From Cellulomonas dongxiuzhuiae (GTDB lineage: Bacteria > Actinomycetota > Actinomycetes > Actinomycetales > Cellulomonadaceae), in contig NZ_CP076023.1 of the NCBI RefSeq assembly GCF_018623035.1, positions 310,001-374,000 of the forward strand: a stretch of DNA of 64,000 nucleotides, in the 5' to 3' direction. The notes under the pieces are model-generated. The model did no database searches. It was not told the DNA's origin and saw only the letters and a program-made list of their open reading frames with translations. Every line of letters begins with the position of its first letter. Position 1 is the first letter of the stretch. A program made the position numbers and the translations under genes. This document shows, piece after piece, positions 33,122 to 42,236 of this stretch.

Positions 33122-34997
33122 GGGCGGTGGCCGACCGCGCCAGGTCGGTCGTCATCCGCGCCGTCGCCGCGCGCTCGGAACGGCTCGGGCGCACGGCGAG
33201 CAGGGCCCACAGGATCGTCGTGAGGTCCACGGCCTCCTGCAGCCAGGCGCCGGCGAGAGCGGGCAGCGCGCCCGCGGCGGCGACGAGCATGAGGCCCACC
33301 GACAGCACGACGCCGATGCCGATGGCCTGCCACGCGACCCGCAGCGTGCGGTCGCCGATCTGCACCGCGCGCGCCACGCGGGACAGGTCGTCGACGGTGA
33401 CGACGACGTCCGCGGACTCGCTCGCGGCGCTCGCCCCGCGCGCGCCCATCGCGATCCCGACGTCCGCCGCCGCGAGCACCGGGGCGTCGTTGACGCCGTC
33501 GCCGACCATCATCACGGGACGACGGGGGGCGGTGCGGATCGCGTCGACCTTGTCCTGCGGCAGCAGCTCGGCGCGGACGTCGTCGATGCCGGCCTCGGCC
33601 GCGACACGGCGCGCGACCTGGGCGCCGTCACCGGTCAGCATCATGACGGTCCCGACGCCCGCACGGTGCAGGGCCGCCATGGTCGCGCGGGTCTCGGGGC
33701 GCAGCTCGTCCGCGAGCGTCAGGTGGCCCGCGGGGCGTCCGTCGACGGCCACGTGGACGCCCGTGGCGCCGTCGGCCTGCGGCGGCGCGACGCCCGTCTC
33801 GCGCGCGACGTAGCGGGCGCTGCCGACCACGACGACCCGGCCGCCGACCGTGCCGCGCATCCCGTGCGCGGGCACCTCGACGACGTCCTCGGCTGCCGGG
33901 ACGACGAGGCCGTCCTGGCGCGCGCGGTCGACGACGGCGTCGGCGAGGGGGTGGCTCGAGTACTGCTCCACGGCGGCGGCGAGCACCAGCAGCTCCGCGG
34001 GCGTCATGCCCTCGGCGTGGACCTCGGTCACGCGTGGCTCTCCGTGCGTGAGCGTGCCCGTCTTGTCGAACGCGACCGTGCGCGCGCGGGCCAGCTGCTC
34101 CAGCGTGCCGCTGCTCTTGACGATGATCCCGGCCCGCGCGGAGCGTGACATGCCGGCCATGAACGCCACGGGGGCGGCGATGATCAGGGGGCACGGCGTG
34201 GCCACGACGAGGACCTCGGCGATGCGCGACGGGTCGCCCGACACCAGCCACGCACCGACGGCCAGCGCCAGGGCGCCGATCGTGAACGGCACCGCCACCC
34301 GGTCGGCCAGCCGCACGAAGGGCGCCTTCGAGTCCTGCGCCTCACGGACGAGCGCGACGATGCGCTGGTACTGGGAGTCGGCCGCCGCCGCGGTGGCCCG
34401 CAGCTCGATGGCCTCGCCACCGTTCACCGAGCCCGACAGCAGGGCGTCGCCCCGGGCGTGGTCGACCGGGAGCGACTCCCCGGTCAGCGACGACTCGTCC
34501 AGGGTCGCGTCGGGGGACTCCAGCAGGCCGTCGACGGGCACCGCCTCGAACGGGCGCACCAGCAGCCGGTCCCCGACGACGACGTCCTCGACCGGGACGT
34601 CCGTGGGCTGCCCGTCGGGCCCGAGGCGGTGCGCCGTGCGGGGCGCGTTCTGCAGCAGCCCGGTCAGCTCGCGCTTCGCCCGGCCCGCGGCGTAGTCCTC
34701 GAGGGCCTCGCCGCCGGTCAGCATGAGGCACACGACCAGTGCCGCCCAGTACTCGCCGACGGCCACGGTCGAGACGATGGCGGTGACCGCGAGCAGGTCG
34801 ATGCCGTGGTTGCCCGCACGCAGGTCGTCGACCATCCCGCGGGCCTGCACGAGCGCGACGACGACGGCGAAGGCGGAGACGACCCAGCGGGCCGCACCGG
34901 CGGGACCGGTCGCCTCGAGCAGCCCGCCGACCGCCGCGACCGCGAGGGTGGCGAGCACGAGAGGGTGGGCGAGGACGCGCCCGACGAACGTGCGCAT
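33087..34997 (-). CDS. P1B-type heavy-metal ATPase
   Basis: 636 residues. SLTGESLP, DKTGTLTHGEP (phosphorylated Asp), SSHPLADAV (heavy-metal HP motif) and GDGVNDAPVLAAADVGIAMG identify the class. The transport-site motif is ATPCPLIIA, that is TPC rather than CPC or SPC. The N-terminus lacks a metal-binding HMA domain and starts directly with membrane helices. The metal cannot be assigned from this, but Co, Zn or Cd export is typical of close groups. GAGGT stands directly before ATG 34997. Its 3' end overlaps the convergent Ntn hydrolase gene. Confidence 0.88.
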   Translation of the reverse strand: MRTFVGRVLAHPLVLATLAVAAVGGLLEATGPAGAARWVVSAFAVVVALVQARGMVDDLRAGNHGIDLLAVTAIVSTVAVGEYWAALVVCLMLTGGEALEDYAAGRAKRELTGLLQNAPRTAHRLGPDGQPTDVPVEDVVVGDRLLVRPFEAVPVDGLLESPDATLDESSLTGESLPVDHARGDALLSGSVNGGEAIELRATAAAADSQYQRIVALVREAQDSKAPFVRLADRVAVPFTIGALALAVGAWLVSGDPSRIAEVLVVATPCPLIIAAPVAFMAGMSRSARAGIIVKSSGTLEQLARARTVAFDKTGTLTHGEPRVTEVHAEGMTPAELLVLAAAVEQYSSHPLADAVVDRARQDGLVVPAAEDVVEVPAHGMRGTVGGRVVVVGSARYVARETGVAPPQADGATGVHVAVDGRPAGHLTLADELRPETRATMAALHRAGVGTVMMLTGDGAQVARRVAAEAGIDDVRAELLPQDKVDAIRTAPRRPVMMVGDGVNDAPVLAAADVGIAMGARGASAASESADVVVTVDDLSRVARAVQIGDRTLRVAWQAIGIGVVLSVGLMLVAAAGALPALAGAWLQEAVDLTTILWALLAVRPSRSERAATARMTTDLARSATAPRRPPAPTRRA

Positions 34998-35092
34998 ACC
35001 TCAGTGGTACGCCGCCGCGCAGCCGTCGACAAGCAAGGAGAGGCAGTCCTGACCTGCGTCGGAGCTCCGTGACGACGGCCGCCGGCCAGCCC

Positions 35093-35166
35093 TGCATCGA
35101 AGGATGGAACCCGCGGGGCCCCGTCGCAGGAGGCTCGATGGGGACCCCTGCTGATTCCTAGGTTCG
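35093..35166 (+). promoter_or_regulatory. promoter P2 of MacB-like exporter with the same palindromic site as P1
   Basis: TGCATC-GAAG-GATGGA (35093-35108, one mismatch) corresponds to the P1 palindrome, followed by AACC as in P1. GATTCCTA begins at 35153 and a TANNNT box (TAGGTT) is at 35159-35164. The distance from palindrome to start codon is 111 bases, identical to P1 at 13072. Confidence 0.65.
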
Positions 35167-35203
35167 AGAGCGACACCACAGCCCTCGACCACAGGAGCAC
35201 ACC

Positions 35204-35953
35204 ATGAGCACCCTGACCACGGCCGAGGCGACGCGCACCGCCGTCCGCCTCGTCGACATCCACAAGACCTACCCGGCCCGCGAGCCCGTCCACGCGCTGC
35301 GCGGCGTGTCGCTGGAGCTGCTCGCCGGCTCCGTGACCGCGATCGTCGGGCAGTCGGGCTCGGGCAAGTCCACCCTCCTCAACTGCGCCGCGGGGCTCGA
35401 CACCCCCAGCCGGGGCTCGGTCGTCGTCGGCGGCCACGACCTCACGACGCTGCGACCCGACGACCTCACCCGGTTCCGTCGCGAGCACGTGGGCTTCGTC
35501 TTCCAGGCGTACAACCTCATCGGCCACCTGACGGCCCGCGAGAACGTCCGCCTGCCGCTCGTGCTCGCGGGCCGCAAGGTCGACGAGGAGTGGGAGTCCC
35601 GGCTGCTGGAGTTCCTCGGCGTGCCGCACCTCATGGACCGGCTGCCGGGAGAGCTGTCCGGCGGGCAGGCCCAGCGGGTCGCGATCGCCCGTGCGCTCGT
35701 CACGCGGCCGGCCGTCGTCTTCGCCGACGAGCCGACGGGCGCGCTCGACTCCCGCACCGGGGTCGCCGTGCTGCAGGCGCTGCGCGACACGGCCCGCGAG
35801 CTCGGGCAGACCGTCGTCATCGTGACCCACGACGCGGGGGTCGCCGCCGCCGCGGAGCGTGTCGTCGTCCTCGCGGACGGGCTGGTCGTCGACCAGCTCG
35901 AGCGCCCCACCGCCGAGCAGGTCACCGCTCGCCTCCTCACGAAGGGTCGGTGA
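35204..35953 (+). CDS. ABC transporter ATPase (MacB/LolD/BceA-like)
   Basis: 249 residues. Walker A GQSGSGKST near residue 50, Q-loop VFQAYNLIGHLTARENV, signature ELSGGQAQRVAIARAL, Walker B VVFADEPTGALDS and switch TVVIVTHD. This subgroup works with FtsX-type permeases, moving substrates by mechanotransmission rather than transport through a pore. It overlaps the permease gene (GTGA). Its promoter matches that of the CPBP-kinase-regulator operon. Confidence 0.93.
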   Translation: MSTLTTAEATRTAVRLVDIHKTYPAREPVHALRGVSLELLAGSVTAIVGQSGSGKSTLLNCAAGLDTPSRGSVVVGGHDLTTLRPDDLTRFRREHVGFVFQAYNLIGHLTARENVRLPLVLAGRKVDEEWESRLLEFLGVPHLMDRLPGELSGGQAQRVAIARALVTRPAVVFADEPTGALDSRTGVAVLQALRDTARELGQTVVIVTHDAGVAAAAERVVVLADGLVVDQLERPTAEQVTARLLTKGR

Positions 35954-37845
35954 GCACCATGTGGCAGCTCGCGTCCTCGGGCGTCCGCGCCCACCGCGGT
36001 GCCTTCGTCGGCACCGCCGTCGTCCTCGCCGTCGCCGCGGCGGTCCTCGCCGTCACCGGTGTCCTGTTCGAGTCGGGCATGCACCTGCAGTCCGCCGGGG
36101 ACGCCGCCTCCGGGGGGCTGCTCGTGTCCCTCGCCTCGTCGTACGCCGGCACGCTCATCGTCGTCGTCGTGATGGTCGTCGCGGCGACCGTCAGCCTCGC
36201 CCTGCGCAGCCGCCGCCGCGAGTTCGCGCTGCTGCGTGCCGTCGGCGCGACCCCGTCGCAGGTGCGGCGCGCCGTCACCCTCGAGGTCGGGGTCGTCTCG
36301 CTGGTCGCCGCGCCGCTGGGGGCCGTCGCCGGCCTGTTCGGTGCACGCCTGCTCGACCCCGTGCTCGTGCGCAGCGGCATGGTCGGGCCGGACTTCACGT
36401 CCTCGCTCTCGCCGCTGCCCGTGCTGGTCGCCGTCGCGCTCATCGCGGTCACCGCGGTGCCCGTGGGCCGGCTCGGCGCCCGCGAGGCCGCACGCACCGC
36501 CCCCACCGCGGCGCTGCAGCAGAGCGCCGTCGAGGACCGTCAGGTCGGGCTGGGACGCCGGCTGACCGCGCTCGCCATGACCCTCGGCGGCCTGGGCATG
36601 GCGTTCTCGACCCTGTGGATCCCGGGTGTGACCGGCAGCGCGATGGCCTCGCTGTCGGCGTTCCTGCTCGTCGGTGCGGCCGCACTCGCCGGTCCGGTGC
36701 TCGTCGGCTGGATCTTCGACCGGGTCGCACGCATGCACCCGGCCGGTGGTCGCCCCGCCACGATGCTCGCCGTGCGCAACGTCCGCGGCTTCTCGCGGCG
36801 CCTGACCACCGTCGTGGTGCCGCTCGCCCTGGTCGTCTCCGCCGCGACGATCCAGACGAGCGTGAACCGGGCCCTGACGACCGCGACCGAGCAGGAGTTC
36901 GTCGCCTCGGTCGCCGCAGACCTCGTCGTCACGCCCACGCAGGACGCGGCGCCGGACCTGACCGCACAGGTCGCCGAGGTGCCCGGCGTCGCCGCCGCCG
37001 TGCCGCTCGCCATGATCCCGGCGGAGGTGCGCACCGACAGCGAGGGCGGCGCGCTGGCCTGGGAGGCCACCACGCTGCGGGTCGTCCCCGCCGGCACCAC
37101 GGCGCTCGACCCGGACGTCGTCACGGGCTCGCTCGCCGACATCGACGCCCCGGACACCGTGGCCGTCAGCAGCGACACGGCGTTCACGTCGGGTGCCGGG
37201 CTGGGGGAGACGCTCACGCTCCGCCTCGGGGGTGACGAGGTCGACGCGACCGTCGTCGCGGTGTTCTCGCGCGGCATGGGCGTCGCGGGGGTCATCACGG
37301 GTCCGGCGACGGCCGAGGCCCACGGGCTGCCGGTCGTGGCCGACACCCTCCTGGTCGACCTCGCCGACGGCGCGGACGCGTCCGGCACGACCGCGGCGAT
37401 CACCGCGCTGGGCGCGACGGCGACGGACCCGCAGACCCACATCAGCACCGCCACGGGCGCGGCCGGCAACGAGAACGAGGTCGGGACGGCGCTGCTCCTG
37501 CTGCTGCTCGCGGTCGTCGCGGTCGGGGCGGCCAGCACGCTGGCCATGACCACGGTCGCGCGGCGCGACGAGCTCGCGCTGCTGCACCGCACGGGCACCA
37601 CCCGTCGCCAGCTCATGGCGATGACAGGCGTCGAGGCGGCGATCACGGGCGTGACGGCCTGGGTCGTCGGGACCGTGGCGGTCGTCCCGGCACTGATCGG
37701 CGTGAGCGCGGGGGTGCTCGACGGGCCTCCCGTGGTGGACGTGCCGGCGTACGGCGTCGTCAGCGCGGCCGTCGTGGTGTTCGCGCTCGTCGCGACCGCA
37801 CTGGCGGCCCGCCGCACGACGCAGGTGGCGACGGCCGTGGCATAG
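35950..37845 (+). CDS. FtsX-like ABC permease (BceB/MacB-like)
   Basis: 631 residues. Two FtsX modules (about 50-160 and 510-620) with the motifs RRREFALLRAVGATPSQVRR and ARRDELALLHRTGTTRRQL. About 200 residues between them (EFVASVAADLVVTP to TGAAGNENEVG) should lie outside the membrane and bind ligand. With the ATPase it resembles bacterial antimicrobial-peptide resistance or signalling transporters. GTG 35950 overlaps the ATPase stop; ATG 35959 is an equally good start. A strong terminator follows. Confidence 0.88.
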   Translation: MSTMWQLASSGVRAHRGAFVGTAVVLAVAAAVLAVTGVLFESGMHLQSAGDAASGGLLVSLASSYAGTLIVVVVMVVAATVSLALRSRRREFALLRAVGATPSQVRRAVTLEVGVVSLVAAPLGAVAGLFGARLLDPVLVRSGMVGPDFTSSLSPLPVLVAVALIAVTAVPVGRLGAREAARTAPTAALQQSAVEDRQVGLGRRLTALAMTLGGLGMAFSTLWIPGVTGSAMASLSAFLLVGAAALAGPVLVGWIFDRVARMHPAGGRPATMLAVRNVRGFSRRLTTVVVPLALVVSAATIQTSVNRALTTATEQEFVASVAADLVVTPTQDAAPDLTAQVAEVPGVAAAVPLAMIPAEVRTDSEGGALAWEATTLRVVPAGTTALDPDVVTGSLADIDAPDTVAVSSDTAFTSGAGLGETLTLRLGGDEVDATVVAVFSRGMGVAGVITGPATAEAHGLPVVADTLLVDLADGADASGTTAAITALGATATDPQTHISTATGAAGNENEVGTALLLLLLAVVAVGAASTLAMTTVARRDELALLHRTGTTRRQLMAMTGVEAAITGVTAWVVGTVAVVPALIGVSAGVLDGPPVVDVPAYGVVSAAVVVFALVATALAARRTTQVATAVA

Positions 37846-37851
37846 CCACGC

Positions 37852-37908
37852 GGCACGGGACGTGCGCTGGGTGCGGGCCGAGGCCTCCGCTCAGCGCACG
37901 TCCGTGCC
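37852..37908. terminator. convergent bidirectional terminator
   Basis: GGACGTGCGCTG (37858-37869) pairs exactly with CAGCGCACGTCC (37892-37903). With a single bulged G the stem extends outward through GGCACG and CGTGCC. The hairpin includes the last codons of the minus-strand gene and ends the exporter operon. Confidence 0.7.
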
Positions 37909-38610
37909 CACGGGCGCCGTCGGGTCCGGGACGGGCGGCACGCGGGTGGTCAGGACGAGCGCGTCGGGCTGGACGGGCGTGAGGCCCCAGTGCCGGTAGG
38001 CCACCGCGTGCCGCGCGTCCGCCGCGTGCGTGCCGATGGTCTGCCCCGGGGCGACGCGCTCACGCACCAGCTCGGCCACGGCGAGGAGCGCGTGCTCGCC
38101 GGGTTCGGCGGCCAGGCCGGCGACGAACCAGGTGACGGGCGGCATGCGCACGATGAGCGCCTTGTGCGCAGCGAGCACGAACCACGGCACCAGGATGACG
38201 GCCAGGGGCGCGGGCAGCACGACCCAGAACCACAGCCAGACGGCGAGCTCGGCACCGAAGCCGGCGTCCGAGGCCATGGGGAACACTCCGGCGAGGGTGA
38301 GGGCGACGCCGGAGAGCCAGGCGCCGCCGATGCTGGCGGCGCCGGCGACGACGCCGGCGGTGCATGCGCGCACACCCATCTGAAGCTGCCCTCGGGCGTC
38401 GACCCGGGCGAGCTGGACGACCACGCGCCGGTCGCGGTGGAACCACCCGGGCAGCACGACGACCATCACGGCGATCGAGGCGACCAGGACGCGCCGTGCG
38501 AACGGCCCGCTGCGACGCGGGGAGTGCGCGAGCACAGCGGTCGCCATCAGCCGGCTCAGAGCGGGGACGTCCCGGAGAGCGGGCGGTCGCATGCGGTGGT
38601 CGGGTCGCAT
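37891..38610 (-). CDS. membrane protein, unknown function
   Basis: 239 residues. Three hydrophobic stretches are clear: VLVASIAVMVVVLPGWF (about 45-62), VVAGAASIGGAWLSGVALTLAGVFPM and AVWLWFWVVLPAPLAVILVPWFVL. The C-terminal 80 residues are soluble (AVAELVRERVAPGQTIGTHAADARHAVAYRHWG). I do not recognise the family. Convergent with the exporter operon and not obviously part of an operon. Confidence 0.6.
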   Translation of the reverse strand: MRPDHRMRPPALRDVPALSRLMATAVLAHSPRRSGPFARRVLVASIAVMVVVLPGWFHRDRRVVVQLARVDARGQLQMGVRACTAGVVAGAASIGGAWLSGVALTLAGVFPMASDAGFGAELAVWLWFWVVLPAPLAVILVPWFVLAAHKALIVRMPPVTWFVAGLAAEPGEHALLAVAELVRERVAPGQTIGTHAADARHAVAYRHWGLTPVQPDALVLTTRVPPVPDPTAPVGTDVR

Positions 38611-38718
38611 GGGTGCATGTTCGCAGGCGGCGCGGGCGTGCCGGGGTCGAATCGACCACGATCCCGGGGTGCGACCCCCGTACGCGCGACTACGCGCGAC
38701 GGTGCGCCGGCGTCGGGG

Positions 38719-40014
38719 TCACGCCGTGGCGGGTGACGTCACTCTCGCGCCCTGGGCGATCGTCGGCGGTGCCGAGTTGAGCTGCTCGATCGCGAAGCCC
38801 GCGGCCGCCTTGTACCCGGCCATGAACGCGGTGCGCTCGGGCTCCGGGACGACGTCCTCGATGTCGTCGAAGTCCCCGCCGCACCGCTCGTCGACGAGGT
38901 CGAGGAGCCCGAACGGCCCGGCCCCGCGGTTGCGCAGGACCAGCTGGGAGATCGGGCCGCACAGCTGCGCGTCGAACGCGCCGAGCGCGTCGGCGCCCAC
39001 GCCGTGCCGCACCATCGCGGCCCCCAGGTGGCGCGCGTCCATGATCGCCTGGCTCGCGCCGTTGGAGCCCGTCGGGTACATCGCGTGCGCGGCGTCCCCG
39101 ACGAGCAGGACCGGGCCGTCCCGCCAGGTGGGGACGGGGTCGCGGTCGATCATCGGGTTCTCGTAGACGACCTCGGCGCGCGCCAGCAGGTCCGGCACGT
39201 CGAGCCAGTCGTACGTCCAGCCGTCGAAGTGGTGCGCGAACTCCTCGACGCCGACCTGCCGGAACCAGCCGCTGCGCTGCCAGGCGGTGTCGTCGACCGT
39301 GAGCTCGGCGATCCAGTTGACCGTCGCCAGGCCCGTGACGGGGTCGGCGGGGGAGATGGGGTAGACCACGACGCGGTGCCGGGCGGAGCCGAGGCCCACG
39401 AACGACGAGCCGGTGCGCACGGGCACGGCCTGCGTGGTGCCGCGCCACATCATCGTGCCGCCCCAGTGGATGGGCGGCTGGTCGGGGTGCATCTGCGCGC
39501 GGACGGCCGAGTGGATGCCGTCGGCGCCGATCAGCAGCGTCCCGTCCTCGCGCCACGGCGCCCCGTCGGGGTGCTGCCCAGTCGCGGTGACCGAGCCGTC
39601 GGCGTTCTTCTCGTACCCGGTCACCCGGTGACCCAGCCGGATCGCGTCGACGCCGGCGCGGTCCTGCAGCGTCTGCGCGAGCAGCAGCTGCAGCCGGCCG
39701 CGGTGCAGCGCGTACTGCGGCCAGCGGTACCCGGCGTCGAGCCCGCGCGGCTCGCTGTAGATGTCGTGGCCGTTGCGCCCGACCAGCGCCCACTCGCGCG
39801 CGGGGACGCCGATCGTGTCGAGTACGTCGGGGCCGATCCCGAGGTCGTCGAGCTCGCGCACGGCGTTGGGCTGCAGGTTGATGCCCACCCCGAGCGGCGC
39901 CAGCTCGCGCGCGCCCTCCAGGACCGTGAACGGCACGCCGATCTGGTGCAGCGTCAGTGCGACGGCCAGCCCGCCGATCCCGCCGCCGGCGACGAGCACC
40001 CGTGGTTCCGTCAT
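38719..40014 (-). CDS. FAD-dependent monooxygenase (aromatic hydroxylase type)
   Basis: 431 residues. FAD-binding Rossmann start VLVAGGGIGGLAVALTLHQIG, the LLIGADGIHSAVR (DG motif) near residue 160, and GDAAHAMYPTGSNGASQAIMDA near residue 295 place it in the flavin-dependent hydroxylase group, close to salicylate- or 3-hydroxybenzoate-type enzymes. AGGACCTCGGAC precedes ATG 40014. It follows the DUF3237 gene by 11 bases, a pairing common in aromatic catabolism operons. Substrate not readable. Confidence 0.9.
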   Translation of the reverse strand: MTEPRVLVAGGGIGGLAVALTLHQIGVPFTVLEGARELAPLGVGINLQPNAVRELDDLGIGPDVLDTIGVPAREWALVGRNGHDIYSEPRGLDAGYRWPQYALHRGRLQLLLAQTLQDRAGVDAIRLGHRVTGYEKNADGSVTATGQHPDGAPWREDGTLLIGADGIHSAVRAQMHPDQPPIHWGGTMMWRGTTQAVPVRTGSSFVGLGSARHRVVVYPISPADPVTGLATVNWIAELTVDDTAWQRSGWFRQVGVEEFAHHFDGWTYDWLDVPDLLARAEVVYENPMIDRDPVPTWRDGPVLLVGDAAHAMYPTGSNGASQAIMDARHLGAAMVRHGVGADALGAFDAQLCGPISQLVLRNRGAGPFGLLDLVDERCGGDFDDIEDVVPEPERTAFMAGYKAAAGFAIEQLNSAPPTIAQGARVTSPATA

Positions 40015-40025
40015 GTCCGAGGTCC

Positions 40026-40490
40026 TCATCCCACGCTGTAGAGGTCGATCTGCACGGTGCTCGCGTCGCGCGCGCCCGTGCCGACGAACACCATCCGGTT
40101 GAGCCACCGGTAGTCCGGGTGGCCGCTCTCGAGCCGTGCCGTCGAGCGCATGTAGTACGACTCCGGCGGCGTGGGAGCGCCGGACGCGAGCTGTCGCATC
40201 ACCTCGGCCGGCCCGTGGCGGTAGCCGGTGTTGACGATCTCGACGATCGCGCCGTCGGGCGTCTCGAAGGCGTAGCGCGCGTGCAGCTCGGCCACGTCGT
40301 CGTGCGTGACCGACTGCCAGTCGGCGCCGAGGTTCAGGATCGTCCCGCTGACCCTGCCGGTGACCCGCCCGCCGACGATGGGGATGATGCGCCGCTGGGC
40401 GAACCGGCCGAGGCCGAGGTCCATGATCGGCGCGAGCTCGACCTCGAGCGTGCAGAACGGCTCCACGTCGGGTGGCGGCAGTGCCAGCAC
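40026..40490 (-). CDS. DUF3237 family protein
   Basis: 154 residues of a DUF3237 beta-barrel: LCTLEVELAPIMDLGLG-type start, GGRVTGRVSGTILNLGADWQSV, LHARYAFETPDGAIVEIVNTGYRHG and SYYMRSTARLESGHPDYRWLNRMVFVG. The function is not established; members often stand beside flavin monooxygenases, as here. GTG 40490 is chosen because GGAGG stands five bases upstream; a longer TTG start at 40595 lacks this. Confidence 0.82.
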   Translation of the reverse strand: MLALPPPDVEPFCTLEVELAPIMDLGLGRFAQRRIIPIVGGRVTGRVSGTILNLGADWQSVTHDDVAELHARYAFETPDGAIVEIVNTGYRHGPAEVMRQLASGAPTPPESYYMRSTARLESGHPDYRWLNRMVFVGTGARDASTVQIDLYSVG

Positions 40491-40771
40491 GGTGTCCTCC
40501 GGGGCGTCGGGTGCACGGAACCCTACCGGCGGGCCGCCGGGTCCGAAGAAGGAGATCCGCGAGCTCCGGTCGAGCGGGAGCGGCCCCAGTGGCAACGTTG
40601 GTGCCGACCGCGATGAAGAAGTCCATCGCCCACTCGGTGTTCACCGTCATGGCAACGGCGACAGGGCGGTCTTTGAACCAGTCCGGGTCGAACGTCGTGC
40701 CCGTGCTCGCCTCCCCGTCCTGACTCACCCGGTCCCCGGCGATGTCGGACCCGCGCGACAGGCTGACCGCC

Positions 40772-41602
40772 ATGAGCACTCTCCGCGTCGCTGTCACCCA
40801 GCCGACCGCCAGCCCCGACCCGCGCCGCAACGGCGCGGTGACCCGCCAGCTGATGCGCACCGCGGCCGCCCAGGGAGCGCGCCTGGTGCTCTTCCCCGAA
40901 GGACACCTCTCCGGCTACGCCAAGGAGCAGGTCAGCGACCTCGCCGACGTGGACTGGTCGGTGGTTCACGAGGAGACAGAGGCCGTGGCCGAGCTCGCAG
41001 GCGAGCTCGGCCTGTGGGTGGTCCTCGGCTCTAGCCACCCGCTGACGCCACCGCACCGACCCCACAACAGCATGTACGTCATCTCCGACACCGGTCGGGT
41101 GATCGACCGCTACGACAAGCGCTTCTGCTCCGCCGCTGAAACCTTGCACCACTACACCCCCGGCACCGATCCAACGACGTTCGAGGTGGACGGGTACCGC
41201 TTCGGCATCGCGGTGTGCGTGGAGATCAACTTCCTGAACGTGTTCACCGAGTACGCCGCGCTCGGGGTGGACTGCCTGCTCCTCCCCGCCTACCCGATCG
41301 ATGCGATCTTCCGGACCAAGGCGCAGGCAATGGCCGCCATCAACACCTACTGGGTCGCCGTCTCCTCCGTCGCACAGAGGCGCCAGCTCGTCCCCGCGGA
41401 GGTGTTCGGCCCCGACGGCACGTCCCTGACTGCGGCTGCCGGCGACGAGGCGATCGTCCACGCCGACCTGAACCGCGACGACCCGCAGTTCCACATCGCC
41501 TTGGACCTGGCTCGCCCCTGGCGAGGCAGTGCTCACGACGGCAGCTTCTACCGGGGGTACCTGGTGGACGACCCTCGCAGCAGCGTCAAGACCGCACTCT
41601 GA
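40772..41602 (+). CDS. carbon-nitrogen hydrolase (nitrilase superfamily)
   Basis: 276 residues with the catalytic triad of the family: Glu in LVLFPEGHLSGYA near residue 46, Lys in DRYDKRFCS near residue 113 and Cys in IAVCVEINFLN near residue 150. It hydrolyses an amide or nitrile; the specific substrate is unknown. An in-frame ATG at 40742 is an alternative start. Divergent from the DUF3237-monooxygenase operon. Confidence 0.88.
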   Translation: MSTLRVAVTQPTASPDPRRNGAVTRQLMRTAAAQGARLVLFPEGHLSGYAKEQVSDLADVDWSVVHEETEAVAELAGELGLWVVLGSSHPLTPPHRPHNSMYVISDTGRVIDRYDKRFCSAAETLHHYTPGTDPTTFEVDGYRFGIAVCVEINFLNVFTEYAALGVDCLLLPAYPIDAIFRTKAQAMAAINTYWVAVSSVAQRRQLVPAEVFGPDGTSLTAAAGDEAIVHADLNRDDPQFHIALDLARPWRGSAHDGSFYRGYLVDDPRSSVKTAL

Positions 41603-41682
41603 CGCGGCGCTCTCGCCACCAGCAACCCAGGCTCCCCGGTCCCTGCCCCCCCACGCTGGCTCTGAGCCCGGCGCCCGCGGAT

Positions 41683-41722
41683 GTGGGCACTTCTTCGCGC
41701 CGCGATCACGAGAAGTGGGCAC
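41683..41722. promoter_or_regulatory. direct and inverted repeats upstream of MarR gene
   Basis: GTGGGCAC occurs at 41683-41690 and 41715-41722, 32 bases (about three helical turns) apart, and the inner part reads CACTTCT (41688-41694) and AGAAGTG (41711-41717), an inverted repeat. This is a plausible MarR operator located about 70-100 bases before the MarR gene. Confidence 0.4.
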
Positions 41723-41786
41723 ATGCGTGACCTCTTTCGCGCCTCGGCGATCGCTTCGGGGGTGCGTCGGCTGCCACCATGGCCCG

Positions 41787-42236
41787 GTGACCGAGCCGAT
41801 CGACCTCGCCCACCACACGGGCTACCTCGTGCGCCGGGCGCAGCAGGCGCACCTCGCCGCGTGGGCGCAGGAGGTGGGGTCCCGCCTGACGAACGTGCAG
41901 TTCGGCGTGCTCAACGTCCTGCACACCCGGGGGGAGGCCAGCCAGCGTGACCTCTGCGACGACCTCGACCTCGACCGGTCGACGGTCGCCGGGCTCGGCG
42001 CACGGCTGGAGGCCCGCGGGCTGATCGAGCGCGTGCGGGCGGAGGCGGACCGACGACGCAACGTCGTGCGGCTCACGGACGAGGGTCTCGCTGCGCTCGC
42101 CGAGCTCGTCCCGGCGGCCACCCGCGTGGACGACGTCCTGACGTCCGCGCTGACGCGACAGGAGCGCGAGACGCTCCAACGGCTGCTCACCAAGATCCTG
42201 GTGCAGGAGCGTGCGGCCGCACCGGCCGTCTCCTGA
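41787..42236 (+). CDS. MarR family transcriptional regulator
   Basis: 149 residues. Dimerisation helix GYLVRRAQQAHLAAWAQEV, helix-turn-helix ASQRDLCDDLDLDRSTVAGLGARLEARGLIER, and wing EADRRRNVVRLTDEG are standard MarR elements. MarR proteins respond to phenolic or aromatic ligands, compatible with the neighbouring monooxygenase and nitrilase genes. GTG 41787 follows CACCAT by six bases, a degenerate leaderless promoter. Confidence 0.9.
   Translation: MTEPIDLAHHTGYLVRRAQQAHLAAWAQEVGSRLTNVQFGVLNVLHTRGEASQRDLCDDLDLDRSTVAGLGARLEARGLIERVRAEADRRRNVVRLTDEGLAALAELVPAATRVDDVLTSALTRQERETLQRLLTKILVQERAAAPAVS

Noticed and set aside
40491-40771. Possible small coding frame upstream of DUF3237 (minus strand, containing TVNTEWAMDFFIAVG)
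   Set aside because: It has no family resemblance and no clear ribosome binding site, and it overlaps the divergent promoter region. Kept as intergenic.
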